Shown here: positions 5,173 through 5,173 of the stretch, piece by piece
Position numbering within the stretch: position 1 is the stretch's first letter
How the letters are laid out: every line of letters begins with the position of its first letter
NCBI GenBank assembly: GCA_934869045.1
Contig: CAKXAF010000189.1
Span: forward strand, 1-5,173
Direction of reading: 5' to 3'
Length of the DNA stretch: 5,173 nucleotides
DNA from: an uncultured Nitrososphaerota archaeon
GTDB lineage: Bacteria; Bacillota; Clostridia; Oscillospirales; Ruminococcaceae
Notes under the pieces: model-generated
The model's input: the letters and a program-made list of their open reading frames with translations, nothing else
Told to the model about the DNA's origin: nothing
The model's database searches: none
Made by a program: the position numbers and the translations under genes

Positions 5173-5173
5173 A

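Noticed and set aside
1..5173. CRISPR array, tRNA, insertion sequence or defence system
   Set aside because: No regularly spaced repeats, cloverleaf-like sequence, transposase or defence gene is seen; coding sequence fills all but short gaps.

Overview
The window looks like the right-hand end of a contractile-tail prophage, or of a tailocin-like element, lying against a chromosomal anaerobic ribonucleotide reductase locus. The likely host is a moderately GC-rich anaerobic Firmicute (class Clostridia, probably a gut Lachnospiraceae or Oscillospiraceae relative). The evidence is the class III reductase pair (NrdD/NrdG) with clostridial-style sequence, strong AGGAGG-type ribosome binding sites, the PBSX-like gene order, a UviB/BhlA holin and a GH25 lysozyme with a WYY-type wall-binding tail. 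The genus cannot be fixed from this sequence.

Left and centre, + strand (1-4189): eight tightly packed genes, probably one late transcript. In order they are the C-terminal half of a baseplate J protein; a Mu gp48/P2 gpI-type baseplate protein (DUF2313); a tail fibre with a collar-type N-terminus and a glycine-rich tip; a 104-residue accessory protein in the XkdW position; a 45-residue XkdX-like protein; a 56-residue protein with two membrane segments; a BhlA/UviB-type holin; and a GH25 endolysin. Gaps are 3-15 bases or the genes overlap. Two of these genes (45 and 56 residues) are very short. The first three genes build the baseplate edge and receptor-binding fibres. The last three form the lysis module: the lysozyme has no signal peptide, so it needs a membrane lesion to reach peptidoglycan.

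Junction (4190-4262): 73 bases, mostly filled by a long imperfect hairpin (4194-4248). It sits between two convergent transcripts and probably terminates both. No integrase, tRNA or recognisable attachment site is present.

Right, - strand (4263-5173): nrdG (activase, complete) preceded by the C-terminal 108 residues of nrdD, which carry the glycyl-radical site and a zinc-site-like cysteine cluster. The two are 19 bases apart and form a standard nrdDG operon for deoxynucleotide synthesis without oxygen.

No clearly new system is visible. The points most worth a second look are the prophage-versus-tailocin question at the nrdG junction, the glycine-rich fibre tip, the regularly spaced histidines in the fibre, the two tandem holin candidates, and the three-cysteine site in NrdD.
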